This document shows, piece after piece, positions 24,158 to 33,027 of a stretch of 37,595 bases of DNA; position 1 is the stretch's first letter, and each line of letters starts with the position of its first letter. Source of the DNA: an uncultured delta proteobacterium. Lineage in GTDB: Bacteria > Myxococcota_A > Polyangia > Polyangiales > Polyangiaceae. The stretch spans positions 1-37,595 of the forward strand of contig CAIVJW010000300.1 of NCBI GenBank assembly GCA_903906315.1, written 5' to 3'. Under the pieces are notes generated by a model, which saw only the letters and a list, made by a program, of their open reading frames with translations, was not told the origin of the DNA and made no database searches. A program made the position numbers and the translations under genes.

Positions 24158-25765
24158 ATGGCGAGGCTTCTGGGGATCGATGCGGGTCGGACGGTCGTGC
24201 GGACGGTGCTCGTGCGCACGTCGTATCGGCACGTCGCCATCGAGGCGTTCGGCGAGGTGCCGGTCGCGCCGATCGCCGGGCCGGTCGACGGCCTGCCCGA
24301 GGCCGAGCTCCACGAGGCGCAGCGCAAGCGGCAAGCGGCGGCCGAGGTCGAGGCGATCCGCGCCGCGCTGGGCGGGCAGAAGGCCGACGCGGTGTCCGTC
24401 GCGCTGTCGGGCGAGCGCACGTTCTTCCGGCGGCTGGAGCTGCCGGCGGCCGCGCAGAAGGAGCTCGAGAACGTCCTCGGCTTCGAGCTCGAGGCGACCG
24501 TGCCCTTCGACATGGCGGACGCGACGTACGACTACCGCATCCTGCGGCGGGCCCCGGGCGACGCCGCCGCGCTGCCGATCTTCGCGGCGCTCGCGCGGAC
24601 CGACGACGTGCGCGACCGCATCGCCGTGGTGCGCGACGCGGTCGGCTTCGAGCCGGAGCGCGTCGGCACGGGCGCGTTGCCGCTCGTCAACCTGACGACG
24701 GTGATGCCCGAGCTCGAGACGCCGTGGAAGGGCGCGGCGGTGCCCGGTGCGCCGCCGCCCGCGGCCGGGCCGGTCGCGATCCTCGAGCTCGCCGAGACGA
24801 CGACGGACATCGTCATCGTGCAGGGGGGCGAGGCCGTCTTCGCGCGCACGCTCTCGCGCGGCACCGTCGGCCTGCCGGCGTCCGCGCCGACCCTCGGCCG
24901 CGAGCTCCGCCAGACGTTCGCGGGGTGGCGGGCGCAGGGCGGCGAGCCGCTGTCGGCGCTGTGGCTCGCGGGGGCCGGCGCCGCGGCTCCGGGCGCCGCG
25001 CATTTCTTGTCGACCGAGCTCGGCGTCGCGGTGCTCCCGCTGCCCGCGCCGCGCGTCGACGGCGTCACGCCCGAGCTCGCGGCTTCGCTGCCGCGCTTCG
25101 CGAAGGCGCTCGGCCTCGCGGTCGGCCTCGCCGGGCGCCCGCGCACGTTCAACCTGCGGCGCGGCGGGCTCGAGGCCGAGCGGCGCTACCCGTTCCTGCG
25201 CGAGAAGATCCCGCTGCTCTCGGGGCTCGCCGCCGTCATCGTGGTGAGCTTCGGCTTCTCGATCGTGGCAGAGAGCCGCGCGCTCGAGTCGGAGCGCGAC
25301 GTGATCGAGGCGCGGCTCGCGCAGGTCACGCGCGACGTGCTCGGCGAGGAGACGAGCGACCCGGATCGCGCTCGCGAGCTGCTCGAGAAGGGGCCGGGCG
25401 CCGACGAGGACCCGCTCCCGCGCGCCGACGCCTTCGACGTGATGGTGCAGCTCTCGAAGGCGGTGCCGAAGGACGTCGTGCACGATGTCGTCGAGCTCGA
25501 CGTCGCGCGAGGGCACGTCGTCGTCCAGGGCCTCGTGCCGACCAACCGCGACGCCGAGCACATCGCCGAGAAGCTGAAGGAGCACCGCTGCTTTCGGGAC
25601 GTGAAGATCCCGCGCACGACGCAGTTCGCCGAGGGCAAGCAGAAGTACGTGCTCGAGTTCGAGATCAAGTGCGAAGAGAAGAAGAAGAAGGCCGACGCCG
25701 CCGACTCCGCCGCGCCGGCCGCGGGATCGGCGCCGAAGCCCGAAGCCAAGCCGGAGGGTCGCTGA
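24158..25765 (+). CDS. gspL: Type II secretion platform protein GspL
   Basis: A 535-residue bitopic protein. The cytoplasmic part (1-345) is an actin-like (PilM-type) fold that begins with LLGIDAGRTVVRTVLV, with a second phosphate-loop-like strand at AILELAETTTDIVIVQGG (207-224). It recruits the ATPase GspE. A single TM helix follows at about 351-371. The periplasmic ferredoxin-like domain is at about 424-505 (FDVMVQLSKAVPKDVVHDVVELDV). A Lys-rich then Ala/Pro tail (506-535) is not typical. The gene is 22 bases after gspK. Its TGA is one base before the gspM ATG. Domain order makes GspL clear despite low conservation in the family. Confidence 0.9.
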   Translation: MARLLGIDAGRTVVRTVLVRTSYRHVAIEAFGEVPVAPIAGPVDGLPEAELHEAQRKRQAAAEVEAIRAALGGQKADAVSVALSGERTFFRRLELPAAAQKELENVLGFELEATVPFDMADATYDYRILRRAPGDAAALPIFAALARTDDVRDRIAVVRDAVGFEPERVGTGALPLVNLTTVMPELETPWKGAAVPGAPPPAAGPVAILELAETTTDIVIVQGGEAVFARTLSRGTVGLPASAPTLGRELRQTFAGWRAQGGEPLSALWLAGAGAAAPGAAHFLSTELGVAVLPLPAPRVDGVTPELAASLPRFAKALGLAVGLAGRPRTFNLRRGGLEAERRYPFLREKIPLLSGLAAVIVVSFGFSIVAESRALESERDVIEARLAQVTRDVLGEETSDPDRARELLEKGPGADEDPLPRADAFDVMVQLSKAVPKDVVHDVVELDVARGHVVVQGLVPTNRDAEHIAEKLKEHRCFRDVKIPRTTQFAEGKQKYVLEFEIKCEEKKKKADAADSAAPAAGSAPKPEAKPEGR

Positions 25766-25766
25766 C

Positions 25767-26369
25767 ATGGGCCTCGCGGAACGAATCGAGAAGCTCGAGC
25801 CGCGCGAGCGGCGCCTGCTCGGCGTGCTCGGCGGCCTCCTCGGCGCGGCGCTCTTCCTCGCGCTGCCGGTGTACCTCTGGGCGCGCGTCGCGGCGCAGCG
25901 CGACGAGGCTCGCGACCTGCGCGACCTGACGCAGCAGATCCTCGACCAGCGCGCGCTCGTGGCCGAGCGCCGCGCCAAGAAGGACGCGCTCCTCGCGCGG
26001 TACGCGCGGCCCGCGCCGCCGCTCGGCAGCTTCATCGAGGAGGCGCTGAAGGCGAACGGCCTCAGCGTGCCGGAGTCGCAGGATCGCCCCGAGGTGCCGC
26101 ACGGCAAGCGCTACTCGGAGCGGATGACGGTGGTGCGCCTGCACAAGATCGGCATGAAGCCGCTCGCGCAGACGCTCGAGAAGATCGAGTCGTCGGGGTT
26201 CCCGGTCGCGATCACCCGACTCGACATCAAGCCTCGCGCCGGCGAGCCGGACATGTACGAGGTCGAGCTTGGCGTCTCGGCCTTCGACCGCAAGCCCGAC
26301 GCGCCTTCGGCGGCCGCGTCGGCGTCGGCCTCGGCCGCGCCGTCGGCCTCGGCCGACAAGGAGCCCTGA
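25767..26369 (+). CDS. gspM: Type II secretion platform protein GspM
   Basis: A 200-residue bitopic protein that pairs with GspL. The start ERIEKLEPRERRLLGVLGG is the standard GspM opening, where a short basic cytoplasmic tail enters a TM helix at about 16-38. A coiled-coil stretch (about 40-80, DLRDLTQQILDQRALVAERRAKK) leads to a ferredoxin-like periplasmic domain (about 88-176). The last 25 residues are Ala/Ser-rich. GGAGGG lies eight bases before the ATG. Position between gspL and gspN agrees. Confidence 0.9.
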   Translation: MGLAERIEKLEPRERRLLGVLGGLLGAALFLALPVYLWARVAAQRDEARDLRDLTQQILDQRALVAERRAKKDALLARYARPAPPLGSFIEEALKANGLSVPESQDRPEVPHGKRYSERMTVVRLHKIGMKPLAQTLEKIESSGFPVAITRLDIKPRAGEPDMYEVELGVSAFDRKPDAPSAAASASASAAPSASADKEP

Positions 26370-26372
26370 AGC

Positions 26373-27812
26373 ATGAACGAACGACTCCTGCGCGTCGGGA
26401 AGCTCCTCGTCTACCCCGCGTTCTACCTCTTCGCGCTCGCCTTCTTCGGGTACCTCACGTTCCCGTTCGATCGGCTCAAGGACCGCGTGATCGCCGAGTT
26501 CGACGAGGCCCAGCGCAAGGGCGCGGCGCCGGGCGCGGCTCCGATGCGGCTCGAGATCGACAAGCTCACGTCGTACTGGTTCACGGGCGCGGAGGTGAAG
26601 GGGCTCCGCCTCATCGTCCCGGCCGCGAAGGATTCCGGCGCGCGCGACGCGTTCGGCGGGGCGAGCGGCGGCGACAAGCCCTCGGCCGACACGGTGCTCG
26701 CGGTCGACGAGGCGCACGTGCGGGTGCGGATGCTGCCGCTGCTCATCGGGCGCGTGCGCGTCGACTTCTGGGCGAGCGTGTTCGGCGGCGCGGTGAAGGG
26801 CTCGGTCCCGGTGGGGTCGGGCGGATCGGTCGAGCTCGCGCTCGAGGGCGTCGAGCTCGCGAAGGTCGACCCGGTCGTGAAGGGGCTCGGGCTGCCTTTG
26901 CACGGGACGCTCAGCGGCCAGCTCGAGCTCGTCCCGACCGAGGGCAAGTTCAACAAGGCGAGCGGGTCGCTCGACCTCAAGATCGCCGACCTCGGCGTGG
27001 GCGACGGCAAGACCAAGATCCAGGGGCTGCTCGCGATCCCCGAGGCCAAGCTCGGCGACGTGATCATCAGCGCCGAGGCCAAGGACGGCGTCCTCAAGCT
27101 GACGAAGTTCGCGTCGTCGACGGGGCGCGACCTCGAGCTCGCCGGCGACGGGAAGATCGCGGTCCGCGAGCCCGCGACCGAGTCGACGGCCGACCTCTAC
27201 GTTCGCTTCAAGTTCGCGGACTCGTATCGCGGCAAGAACGACACCACCAAGGCGCTCCTCGGCACGCCCGGCTCGAGCGCGCCGGCGATGCTCGACCTGG
27301 ACGCGAAGGTGAAGCGGGCGAAGCGGGCGGACGGCTTCTACGGCTGGCACGTCTACGGGCCGCTCTCGAAGCTGAAGTTCGACCCCTACGCGCAGGACGC
27401 GCCGGGCGCCGCAGGGGGCCCCGCTCCCAAGGTGCGCAAGGGCATCGACAGCGGATCCTCGACGTCGCCGACGAAGCCGAGCGTCGCGCTGCCGCTCGGC
27501 GCTTCGCAGGCGAACCGCGCCGATCCGGCCTCTCCGCCGCCGCCGCCGTCTCCGCCGCCGCCTCCGGTCGACGACCCGGGGCTCCGCGCGCCGCCGCCGC
27601 CGCCTTCCCCTGCGCCCAGCCCGCCGCCGGGCGTGGTGCTTCCGCCGGGGATGCCGATCGTCGAGCGGATGAACGTCCTGGCACCGAGCACGGCGGGCGG
27701 CCCGCCCTCGACCGCGGGCGCGGGCGACTCGCCCTCGGCCGGGACGCCGCCGTCCGACCAGCCGACCGAGGCCACGCCGCCGTCGGGCGCGGATCCGACG
27801 ACGGCCGAGTGA
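26373..27812 (+). CDS. gspN: Type II secretion protein GspN with Pro-rich C-terminal extension
   Basis: A 479-residue inner-membrane protein of the deltaproteobacterial GspN type. One TM helix (about 10-30) is followed by TFPFDRLKDRV and a long beta-rich periplasmic part (about 50-350) with repeated amphipathic strands, as in lipid-transport-like AsmA/GspN folds. SYWFTGAEVKGLRL and the LPLHGTLSGQLEL segment resemble GspN of related bacteria. The final 105 residues (about 372-479) are Pro/Ser/Gly-rich and disordered, including runs of five or more prolines. AAGGAG precedes the ATG. It is last in the operon and is followed by a strong hairpin. GspN is dispensable in some systems and its exact task is unsettled. 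Confidence 0.82.
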   Translation: MNERLLRVGKLLVYPAFYLFALAFFGYLTFPFDRLKDRVIAEFDEAQRKGAAPGAAPMRLEIDKLTSYWFTGAEVKGLRLIVPAAKDSGARDAFGGASGGDKPSADTVLAVDEAHVRVRMLPLLIGRVRVDFWASVFGGAVKGSVPVGSGGSVELALEGVELAKVDPVVKGLGLPLHGTLSGQLELVPTEGKFNKASGSLDLKIADLGVGDGKTKIQGLLAIPEAKLGDVIISAEAKDGVLKLTKFASSTGRDLELAGDGKIAVREPATESTADLYVRFKFADSYRGKNDTTKALLGTPGSSAPAMLDLDAKVKRAKRADGFYGWHVYGPLSKLKFDPYAQDAPGAAGGPAPKVRKGIDSGSSTSPTKPSVALPLGASQANRADPASPPPPPSPPPPPVDDPGLRAPPPPPSPAPSPPPGVVLPPGMPIVERMNVLAPSTAGGPPSTAGAGDSPSAGTPPSDQPTEATPPSGADPTTAE

Positions 27813-27892
27813 CCGCGGGCTGATCGGGCCACGCGCGGCCGGCGGTCCGAGAGGGCGCCGGCCGCGTGCGTTTTGTGGTCTGGAAACGCGAA

Positions 27893-27920
27893 CGGCCGGA
27901 GGCGTGGGAGCCTCCGGCCG
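27893..27920. terminator. Bidirectional terminator between gspN and ccmE
   Basis: CGGCCGGAGGC pairs perfectly with GCCTCCGGCCG across a six-base loop (GTGGGA), an 11-bp GC-rich stem in the 140-base gap between convergent genes. The minus strand continues with TTCGCGTTTCC and an ACAAAAC tract further on. The plus strand lacks a T run. It is the clearest hairpin in the window and fits the end of the T2SS operon. Confidence 0.7.
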
Positions 27921-27952
27921 ACGTCGACCCTGGGGCGCGAGGCGCCGCGCGG

Positions 27953-28558
27953 TCAGTTGATGGGCATCGCGGCCGGCGCCTTGCCGCCGCCCGGCTCCTT
28001 CGCCATCTCGTGCGACTTCGGGTCGTACTTCGAGCTGCACTTGGCGAAGACCTGCGTCGCCTGGAAGTGCCCCTCGGCGGTGAGCGAGCCCTCGACGGTG
28101 ACCTGCACGCCGCCGGCCGGCATGTCGCGGAACGTGTCGGGGATGACGCACTGCCCGTAGCGCACGGGGAGCTGAATCTTCGCGTCCAGCGCGGCGGCCG
28201 CGTTCTGGGCCGGGATCGGGTGGACCGTGAAGCGGTACTCGCAGGGCGAGTCCCGTTTGACGAGCGTGCCCGGGACCAGCTCGCCCTCGACCCGGATCTT
28301 GCGACCGGTCAGCTTGCCCGTCTGCGTCAGCACCTGATCGACCGGCATCGCGTAGATGGCGGCTTCCTTGAAGCCGACGAGGAACAGGCCGACGAGGCCG
28401 CCCACCATCACGAGCAGCGTGAGCAACAAGCCCATGCTGCGCCTCGACCGATCCGGCGCGCGTCGGGGCGCGGCCTTCGCGGGCGCGGCCGCGCCATCGC
28501 CGGCATCCTTCGTGTCACCGAGCGCTTGCTCGAGCTCTTCGTCCAACCGCTTGCTCAT
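27953..28558 (-). CDS. ccmE: Cytochrome c maturation heme chaperone CcmE, CxxxY variant
   Basis: A 201-residue protein that receives heme from CcmC and hands it to CcmF for attachment to apocytochromes on the periplasmic side. A charged, Ala-rich cytoplasmic tail (1-40) precedes one TM helix (42-63). The OB-fold domain has GRKIRVEGELVPGTLVKR (85-102) and ends in GHFQATQVFAKCSSKYDP. The heme-binding motif is C174-S-S-K-Y178, the CxxxY form known from some archaea and sulfate-reducing bacteria, where the classical protein has HxxxY. AGGG is the ribosome-binding site. No other ccm gene is near. The neighbouring di-heme peroxidase would need this pathway or another one. Confidence 0.85.
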   Translation of the reverse strand: MSKRLDEELEQALGDTKDAGDGAAAPAKAAPRRAPDRSRRSMGLLLTLLVMVGGLVGLFLVGFKEAAIYAMPVDQVLTQTGKLTGRKIRVEGELVPGTLVKRDSPCEYRFTVHPIPAQNAAAALDAKIQLPVRYGQCVIPDTFRDMPAGGVQVTVEGSLTAEGHFQATQVFAKCSSKYDPKSHEMAKEPGGGKAPAAMPIN

Positions 28559-28578
28559 CGTGCCACCCTGTTTGGGGT

Positions 28579-28584
28579 AGCCTA
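28579..28584 (-). promoter_or_regulatory. Candidate -10 element of ccmE
   Basis: TAGGCT on the minus strand ends 20 bases before the ccmE ATG and matches the TAG-S-S-T hexamers found before three other genes in this window. Here the distance leaves room for a leader with its AGGG ribosome-binding site. No clear -35 element accompanies it. Confidence 0.3.
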
Positions 28585-28718
28585 GCCCGCGGGGGAAGGG
28601 GGGTCGAGCGACGGACGCGACGATACGGCACGATCGGCCTCGAGGGCTTCCCGGAGGGGGCCACCGGGATCGATCGCCTCGGGTTGACGGCGCGTGGCCG
28701 GGCTCGGAGCATCCGGCC

Positions 28719-31700
28719 GTGCGGCGCGCGATCGGGCTTCGGATGGGCGTTCCCGGGCGATCGGGCGCGTGCATGGCCCTCGGCGTGGTCGGCGCGGCCG
28801 TCATGGTCGCGGTCGGCTGTGGCGGCGCGATCGACGCCGTGGGGGGCGCCGCTCCGCCGCGCGCGGATCGGTCCGGTGCGATCGCCACGGCCGCGCCGGT
28901 CGTTCGGGGCGGGACGGAGGTGGTCGTCGAGGCGGTCGACGTCGCGGCTCGGAGGCCGGGGCGTGCGGCGCTCGGCGAGGCGGAGACCGAAGCGCTCGCG
29001 CTCGAGGTGCTGCAGGTCGCGGGAGGTCGGTCGGTCGTGATCGTGTCGGCGAGCGGCGACCCGCGGGGAGCGTTCGTGCGGCGGATCGACGGAGCGAGCG
29101 GTCGCATGGGGCCGCTGCTCGCGTTCGCGGACGATCGGCCGGTCGCGGCGTTCGACGGGGAGGGCGGGCGTTTCACGCTGGTGACGTCGACCGGCGAGCG
29201 GCTGTGCGTCGCGGCCTACGAGGCGGATGCGGCCACGCCGTCGGCGCGCGGGTGCGCGGCCGTGCGCCCGCAGGCGATCGCGGCCGTCGGCGGCGATCTC
29301 GCGCTGCTCGAGGTCGCCGTCGTGGACGCGCCCCGGCCGGCGGCTCCCGCGGCGGCCGCGAAGGCGAAGCCGAAGGCCGCGTCTCCGAAGGGCAAGCCCT
29401 CGCCTCGCAAGGAGCGGCGCGCGGCCGGGACCGACCGGCGGGGGGGCGCGCCATCCGCGCCGAAGCGGAAGGCCGTGGAGTCGTCGGGGCGGCGTGGGTC
29501 GTCCCCGAAGGTGAAGGTCGAGGTTCGGATCCGGCGCGTGAGCCGCGAGGGCGTGTTTCAGGATGTGGCCGCGTCGACGGGGCTCGCGTTCCAGCGACCG
29601 CTCGACGGCATGACCCTCGTCGACGCGGCGGGGCGCGCGGGAGGGGTCGATCTCCTCTGGTACGAGGTGCAGCCGAAGCCCGTGCGCGCGTCGGCGCTCG
29701 GCGCGGCGGACCTCGTGTGGGGCCGGCTCCGGGCCGACGGGACGTTCGATCCGGCGACGCGCGTCGCGGTGGCCGGCGGCGATCTCGAATTCGGCTGGAT
29801 CCGCGGGCACGACGCGCCTCGCCTCCTCGCGAGCGAAGCGGGCTCGGCCGTGCTCACGCTGACGGAGAAGGATCGCGCGTGCGAGGTCGTGCGGGTCGCT
29901 CCGGCGACCGTGCGGCTCGCGCCCGATCGGGCGATCTGCGCGCTCGACCCGCTGCGCCTCGCGTCGCCGGCGCCGCCTCCCGCGGCAGAGGTCGCGAGCC
30001 TCGGCAGGCTGCTCGCCCGCGATCCGCGGCGCGTCGCCGGCCAGCCGCGCGCGGACGTCGGCCTCGCCGCGTGGGCCGGGGATCGCGCGTTCTTCCTGGA
30101 GGGCTCCTCGCTCCGTTCGGTCGCGCGCGACGGGACGCCGCCGCGCGACGAGCCGGCCCCGTTCGCGGCGCGCCGGCGGCGGATCGCGTGGGGGTCGATC
30201 GCGGCCGACGGCGAGGGGATCGCGCTCGCGGGCGGCCGGCTCTATCGCCTCGACGCGAGCGGGCGCGTCGCCGACGCGGGGCCCGCGCCGGTCGCGAATG
30301 CTGGCGCGCCGGGCGAGGGGCGCGCCCCGGGCTTCACGCCGCCGCCGATGGTCGAGCCGGACCCGGTGGGCCGCGCGTCGCTGGCGCGCATCGGCGCGGC
30401 GTGGTTCCTCGCGCGAGGAGACGTCGTGCGGATCGGCCCCGAGGCCGTGCCGGTCGCCGCCTTGCGCGGCCGCGCGCACCCGGACACGTCGGCGATCGTC
30501 GGCGGCGCGCGGCGCGGGCTGTTTCTCGAGATCGCCGGCGGCGCGCTCTCCGTCGACGCGATCGACGAGGCCGGCGCCTCGACGCCGCTTCGGCCGGCGC
30601 GCGCGCGCGTCGCCGCGCCGGTGAGGCCGGGCTTCCACGCGACCGCGCGCGCGGCGGGCGGAGCGATCGTCGCCGGCGTGCGGCTCGCCGATCCGCCGAA
30701 GGTCGTCGCGTTCGCGGTCGATGAGGCCGGCCACGTCGGCGCGCCGCACGAGACGAGCCTGCCCGTCCGCGCGGGCGATCTCGGGGTGCGGCTCGTCGCG
30801 CTGCCGGGCGGCGGCGCGCTGCTCGCGGACGCCGCGCGCCGCCACGTGGTCTGGCTCGACGATGACGGCCGCGAGCTCGCCTCCGCGCCGTGGCCGGCCG
30901 CGGCGAGCGAGGCCGTGTGCCTCGACGGCGCGCCTGCGCGCAGCACCGTGCCCGCGCCCGACCCCGGCCGGTTCCTCCAGGTGCCCGCGCTCGCCGAGCC
31001 GGGCACCTGCGTCGTCGGGGATCCCGTGTGGGCGAACGACGGATCGCTGCGCTGGTTCGGCGCCGACGCGCGCGGCCTCGACTCGATAGCCGAGGCCGCC
31101 GTGATCCGCCTCGGCCCGCCGGTCGACGGGCGCGCCCCCGATCCGCGCGCGGTCGTCGATGCGTCGCTCGCCGCGACCACGCGGGGCGCGTGCCCTCCCG
31201 AAATGGTCACGATCGCGGGGAGATTTTGCGTGGATCGCTTCGAGGCCTCGATCGTCGACGCCGCCTCGGGCCGCGCGATCTCGCCGGATTGGCCGACCGC
31301 GCCGGCGATGATCGAGCGCGTCCTCGAGGCGTGGACCACGCAGCGCGAGCGCGTCGGCGATCTCCACGCGCGCGCGCTGCCGCTGCCGTTCCTGCCGCCG
31401 TGGCAGCGTGCGGCGGCCCTCGCGCCCGTCGCGGTGAGCCGCCTCGGCGCGCGCCCGAGCGGCTACGTCACCGGGCTCGTCGCCGAGGCCGCGTGCGTCG
31501 CGGCGGGCAAGCGCCTCTGCACGCACGACGAGTTCGTCACGGCGTGCCGCGGGGAGGCCGACACGCCCTTCCCGTACGGCGACGACTACCAGGACGGCGC
31601 GTGCAACGTGTTCCGCGACGAGCACCCGGCGGCGCTGCTCCACGGCAACGCCTCGATCGGCCACCTCGACCCGCGCCTGAACCGCGTGCGCACGACCAAG

Positions 31701-31943
31701 GGCGAGCCGCTCCTTCGCGCGACCGGCGCGACGCCGGCGTGCCGCAGCCGCTGGGGGGCCGACGCCGTCTACGATCTGGTCGGCAACCTCGACGAGTGGG
31801 TCGACGAGCCCGGCGGCGCGTTCGCAGGCGGCTTCTACGCGCGGTCGACGCGATCGGGCTGCGACGCGATCGTGACCAACCACCCGAAGGCGTACCTCGA
31901 CTACTCGACCGGCGCGCGCTGCTGCCGGGACGCCTCGAAGTAG
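28719..31943 (+). CDS. Large lipoprotein with C-terminal SUMF1 (formylglycine-generating-enzyme-like) domain
   Basis: A 1074-residue exported protein. The signal peptide ends in a lipobox (VAVGC, Cys34). Residues about 60-200 and 270-820 form alternating short hydrophobic strands with repeated DG and WGR turns, consistent with a beta-propeller-like scaffold, though I cannot assign a family. A basic Ala/Pro/Lys/Arg linker lies at about 205-270. From 827 a SUMF1/FGE-sulfatase domain begins (MVTIAGRFCVDRFEAS) and continues with AACVAAGKRLCTHDEFVTACRG, FPYGDDYQDGACN, DLVGNLDEWVDE and the end GARCCRDASK. Many myxobacterial SUMF1 proteins are not formylglycine-generating enzymes. GTG 28719 has GGAG nine bases upstream; ATG 28743 is an alternative. 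Confidence 0.8.
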   Translation: MRRAIGLRMGVPGRSGACMALGVVGAAVMVAVGCGGAIDAVGGAAPPRADRSGAIATAAPVVRGGTEVVVEAVDVAARRPGRAALGEAETEALALEVLQVAGGRSVVIVSASGDPRGAFVRRIDGASGRMGPLLAFADDRPVAAFDGEGGRFTLVTSTGERLCVAAYEADAATPSARGCAAVRPQAIAAVGGDLALLEVAVVDAPRPAAPAAAAKAKPKAASPKGKPSPRKERRAAGTDRRGGAPSAPKRKAVESSGRRGSSPKVKVEVRIRRVSREGVFQDVAASTGLAFQRPLDGMTLVDAAGRAGGVDLLWYEVQPKPVRASALGAADLVWGRLRADGTFDPATRVAVAGGDLEFGWIRGHDAPRLLASEAGSAVLTLTEKDRACEVVRVAPATVRLAPDRAICALDPLRLASPAPPPAAEVASLGRLLARDPRRVAGQPRADVGLAAWAGDRAFFLEGSSLRSVARDGTPPRDEPAPFAARRRRIAWGSIAADGEGIALAGGRLYRLDASGRVADAGPAPVANAGAPGEGRAPGFTPPPMVEPDPVGRASLARIGAAWFLARGDVVRIGPEAVPVAALRGRAHPDTSAIVGGARRGLFLEIAGGALSVDAIDEAGASTPLRPARARVAAPVRPGFHATARAAGGAIVAGVRLADPPKVVAFAVDEAGHVGAPHETSLPVRAGDLGVRLVALPGGGALLADAARRHVVWLDDDGRELASAPWPAAASEAVCLDGAPARSTVPAPDPGRFLQVPALAEPGTCVVGDPVWANDGSLRWFGADARGLDSIAEAAVIRLGPPVDGRAPDPRAVVDASLAATTRGACPPEMVTIAGRFCVDRFEASIVDAASGRAISPDWPTAPAMIERVLEAWTTQRERVGDLHARALPLPFLPPWQRAAALAPVAVSRLGARPSGYVTGLVAEAACVAAGKRLCTHDEFVTACRGEADTPFPYGDDYQDGACNVFRDEHPAALLHGNASIGHLDPRLNRVRTTKGEPLLRATGATPACRSRWGADAVYDLVGNLDEWVDEPGGAFAGGFYARSTRSGCDAIVTNHPKAYLDYSTGARCCRDASK

Positions 31944-32019
31944 TGCGCAAGCGCTGCGCGTCCGCACGGGCGGCGGGCTCGTTCGGCCGCGCGCCGCGGG
32001 TTCCGTTGCGCGAGGCGCG

Positions 32020-32028
32020 TGGTAGGGT
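32020..32028 (+). promoter_or_regulatory. Extended -10 promoter candidate of the TPR gene
   Basis: TGG-TAGGGT carries the TGN extension and a TA---T hexamer. It ends eight bases before ATG 32037, predicting a leaderless transcript. The AGGG inside it could alternatively act as a Shine-Dalgarno site. No -35 is recognisable. Confidence 0.4.
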
Positions 32029-32036
32029 CCGCGCCG

Positions 32037-32990
32037 ATGAGGCTCGGCTGGCTTCGAGGCGCGGTGGTGGCGGCAGCGCTGACGACCGCTGCGACCGCGA
32101 TCGCGCGCGACCCGGTGGCCGCCGAGGCGCTCTTCGACGAGGCGCGCGCCGCGGCCGCGCAGGGCGATTACGCGCGCGCGTGCGAGAAGCTGAGCGAGAG
32201 CCAGCGGCTCGACCCCGCGCCCGGCACGCTGCTCAACCTCGCCGACTGCAAGGAGCGGCTCGGGCTGGTAGCGACCGCGTGGCAGCTCTACCGCGAGGCC
32301 GCGGATCTGTTCGCGCGGGCGAACGCCGACGACCGCGCCGCCTTTGCCCGCAAGCGCGCGGCGGCGCTCGAGCCCCGCCTCGCTCAGCTCTCGATCGTCC
32401 TCGCTCCCGGTGTCGCCCCGGCGCGCGTCACGCGCGACGGCGTCGACCTCGCTGGGGCCAGCCTCGGATCGGCGCTCCCGCTCGACCCCGGGGCGCACGT
32501 CGTCGTCGTGACGTCGTCGGGGCGCCGTGACGCTCGCTACGAGGTGCGCCTCGCCGAGGGCGAGACCAGGACCTTGCGCGTCGAGCCGGGCCCCCCGGGG
32601 GAGGCGCCGGTCGAGCCAGCCGCCGTCGCCCCGGTTGCGCCGCCCTCCGGCGTCGGCGCTCCGCGCGCGGCCGGCCTCGCGCTCCTCGGCCTGTCGGCCG
32701 GCGCGATCGCGGCGGGCGTGGTGACCGGCGTGATGACGCTCGACCGCAAGGCGACGGTCGACGCGAGCTGCCGCGACAAGCTCTGCGGCGTGGCCGGGGT
32801 CGACGCCGCCGCCGAGGGGCGCACGCTGTCGGCCGTCAGCACCGTCTCGTTCCTCGGCGGCGCGGTCGGGCTCGCGCTGGGCGCGTACCTGACCGTCACC
32901 GGTCCGCGCTGGGCGGGCGCGCCGTCGGTCCGCGTGCGCCCGGCGGCCGGCCCCGGTGCGGCCTCGCTCGGGCTCGACGGCGCCTTCTGA
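32037..32990 (+). CDS. Exported TPR / PEGA-like membrane protein
   Basis: A 317-residue protein of a style common in myxobacteria. The signal peptide (1-23, ending TAIA-RDP) is followed by a helical TPR-like region (27-112) with AEALFDEARAAAAQGDYARACEKLSESQRLDP. A beta domain of PEGA type (about 115-183) comes next, then a Pro-rich linker and two TM helices (about 211-236 and 264-288) that flank a small loop with C245 and C250. Such proteins sit in the envelope, perhaps binding cell-surface polymers or partners; the exact role is unknown. ATG 32037 was chosen because the signal peptide starts there. Confidence 0.8.
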   Translation: MRLGWLRGAVVAAALTTAATAIARDPVAAEALFDEARAAAAQGDYARACEKLSESQRLDPAPGTLLNLADCKERLGLVATAWQLYREAADLFARANADDRAAFARKRAAALEPRLAQLSIVLAPGVAPARVTRDGVDLAGASLGSALPLDPGAHVVVVTSSGRRDARYEVRLAEGETRTLRVEPGPPGEAPVEPAAVAPVAPPSGVGAPRAAGLALLGLSAGAIAAGVVTGVMTLDRKATVDASCRDKLCGVAGVDAAAEGRTLSAVSTVSFLGGAVGLALGAYLTVTGPRWAGAPSVRVRPAAGPGAASLGLDGAF

Positions 32991-33027
32991 GGCCCTCCCG
33001 AGCGCTGGCGCGACCGCCCGATCGGCG

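Noticed and set aside
31945-31959. GCGCA-AGCGC-TGCGC hairpin after the SUMF1 gene as a terminator
   Set aside because: A five-base stem in DNA of this composition is expected by chance and no T run follows.
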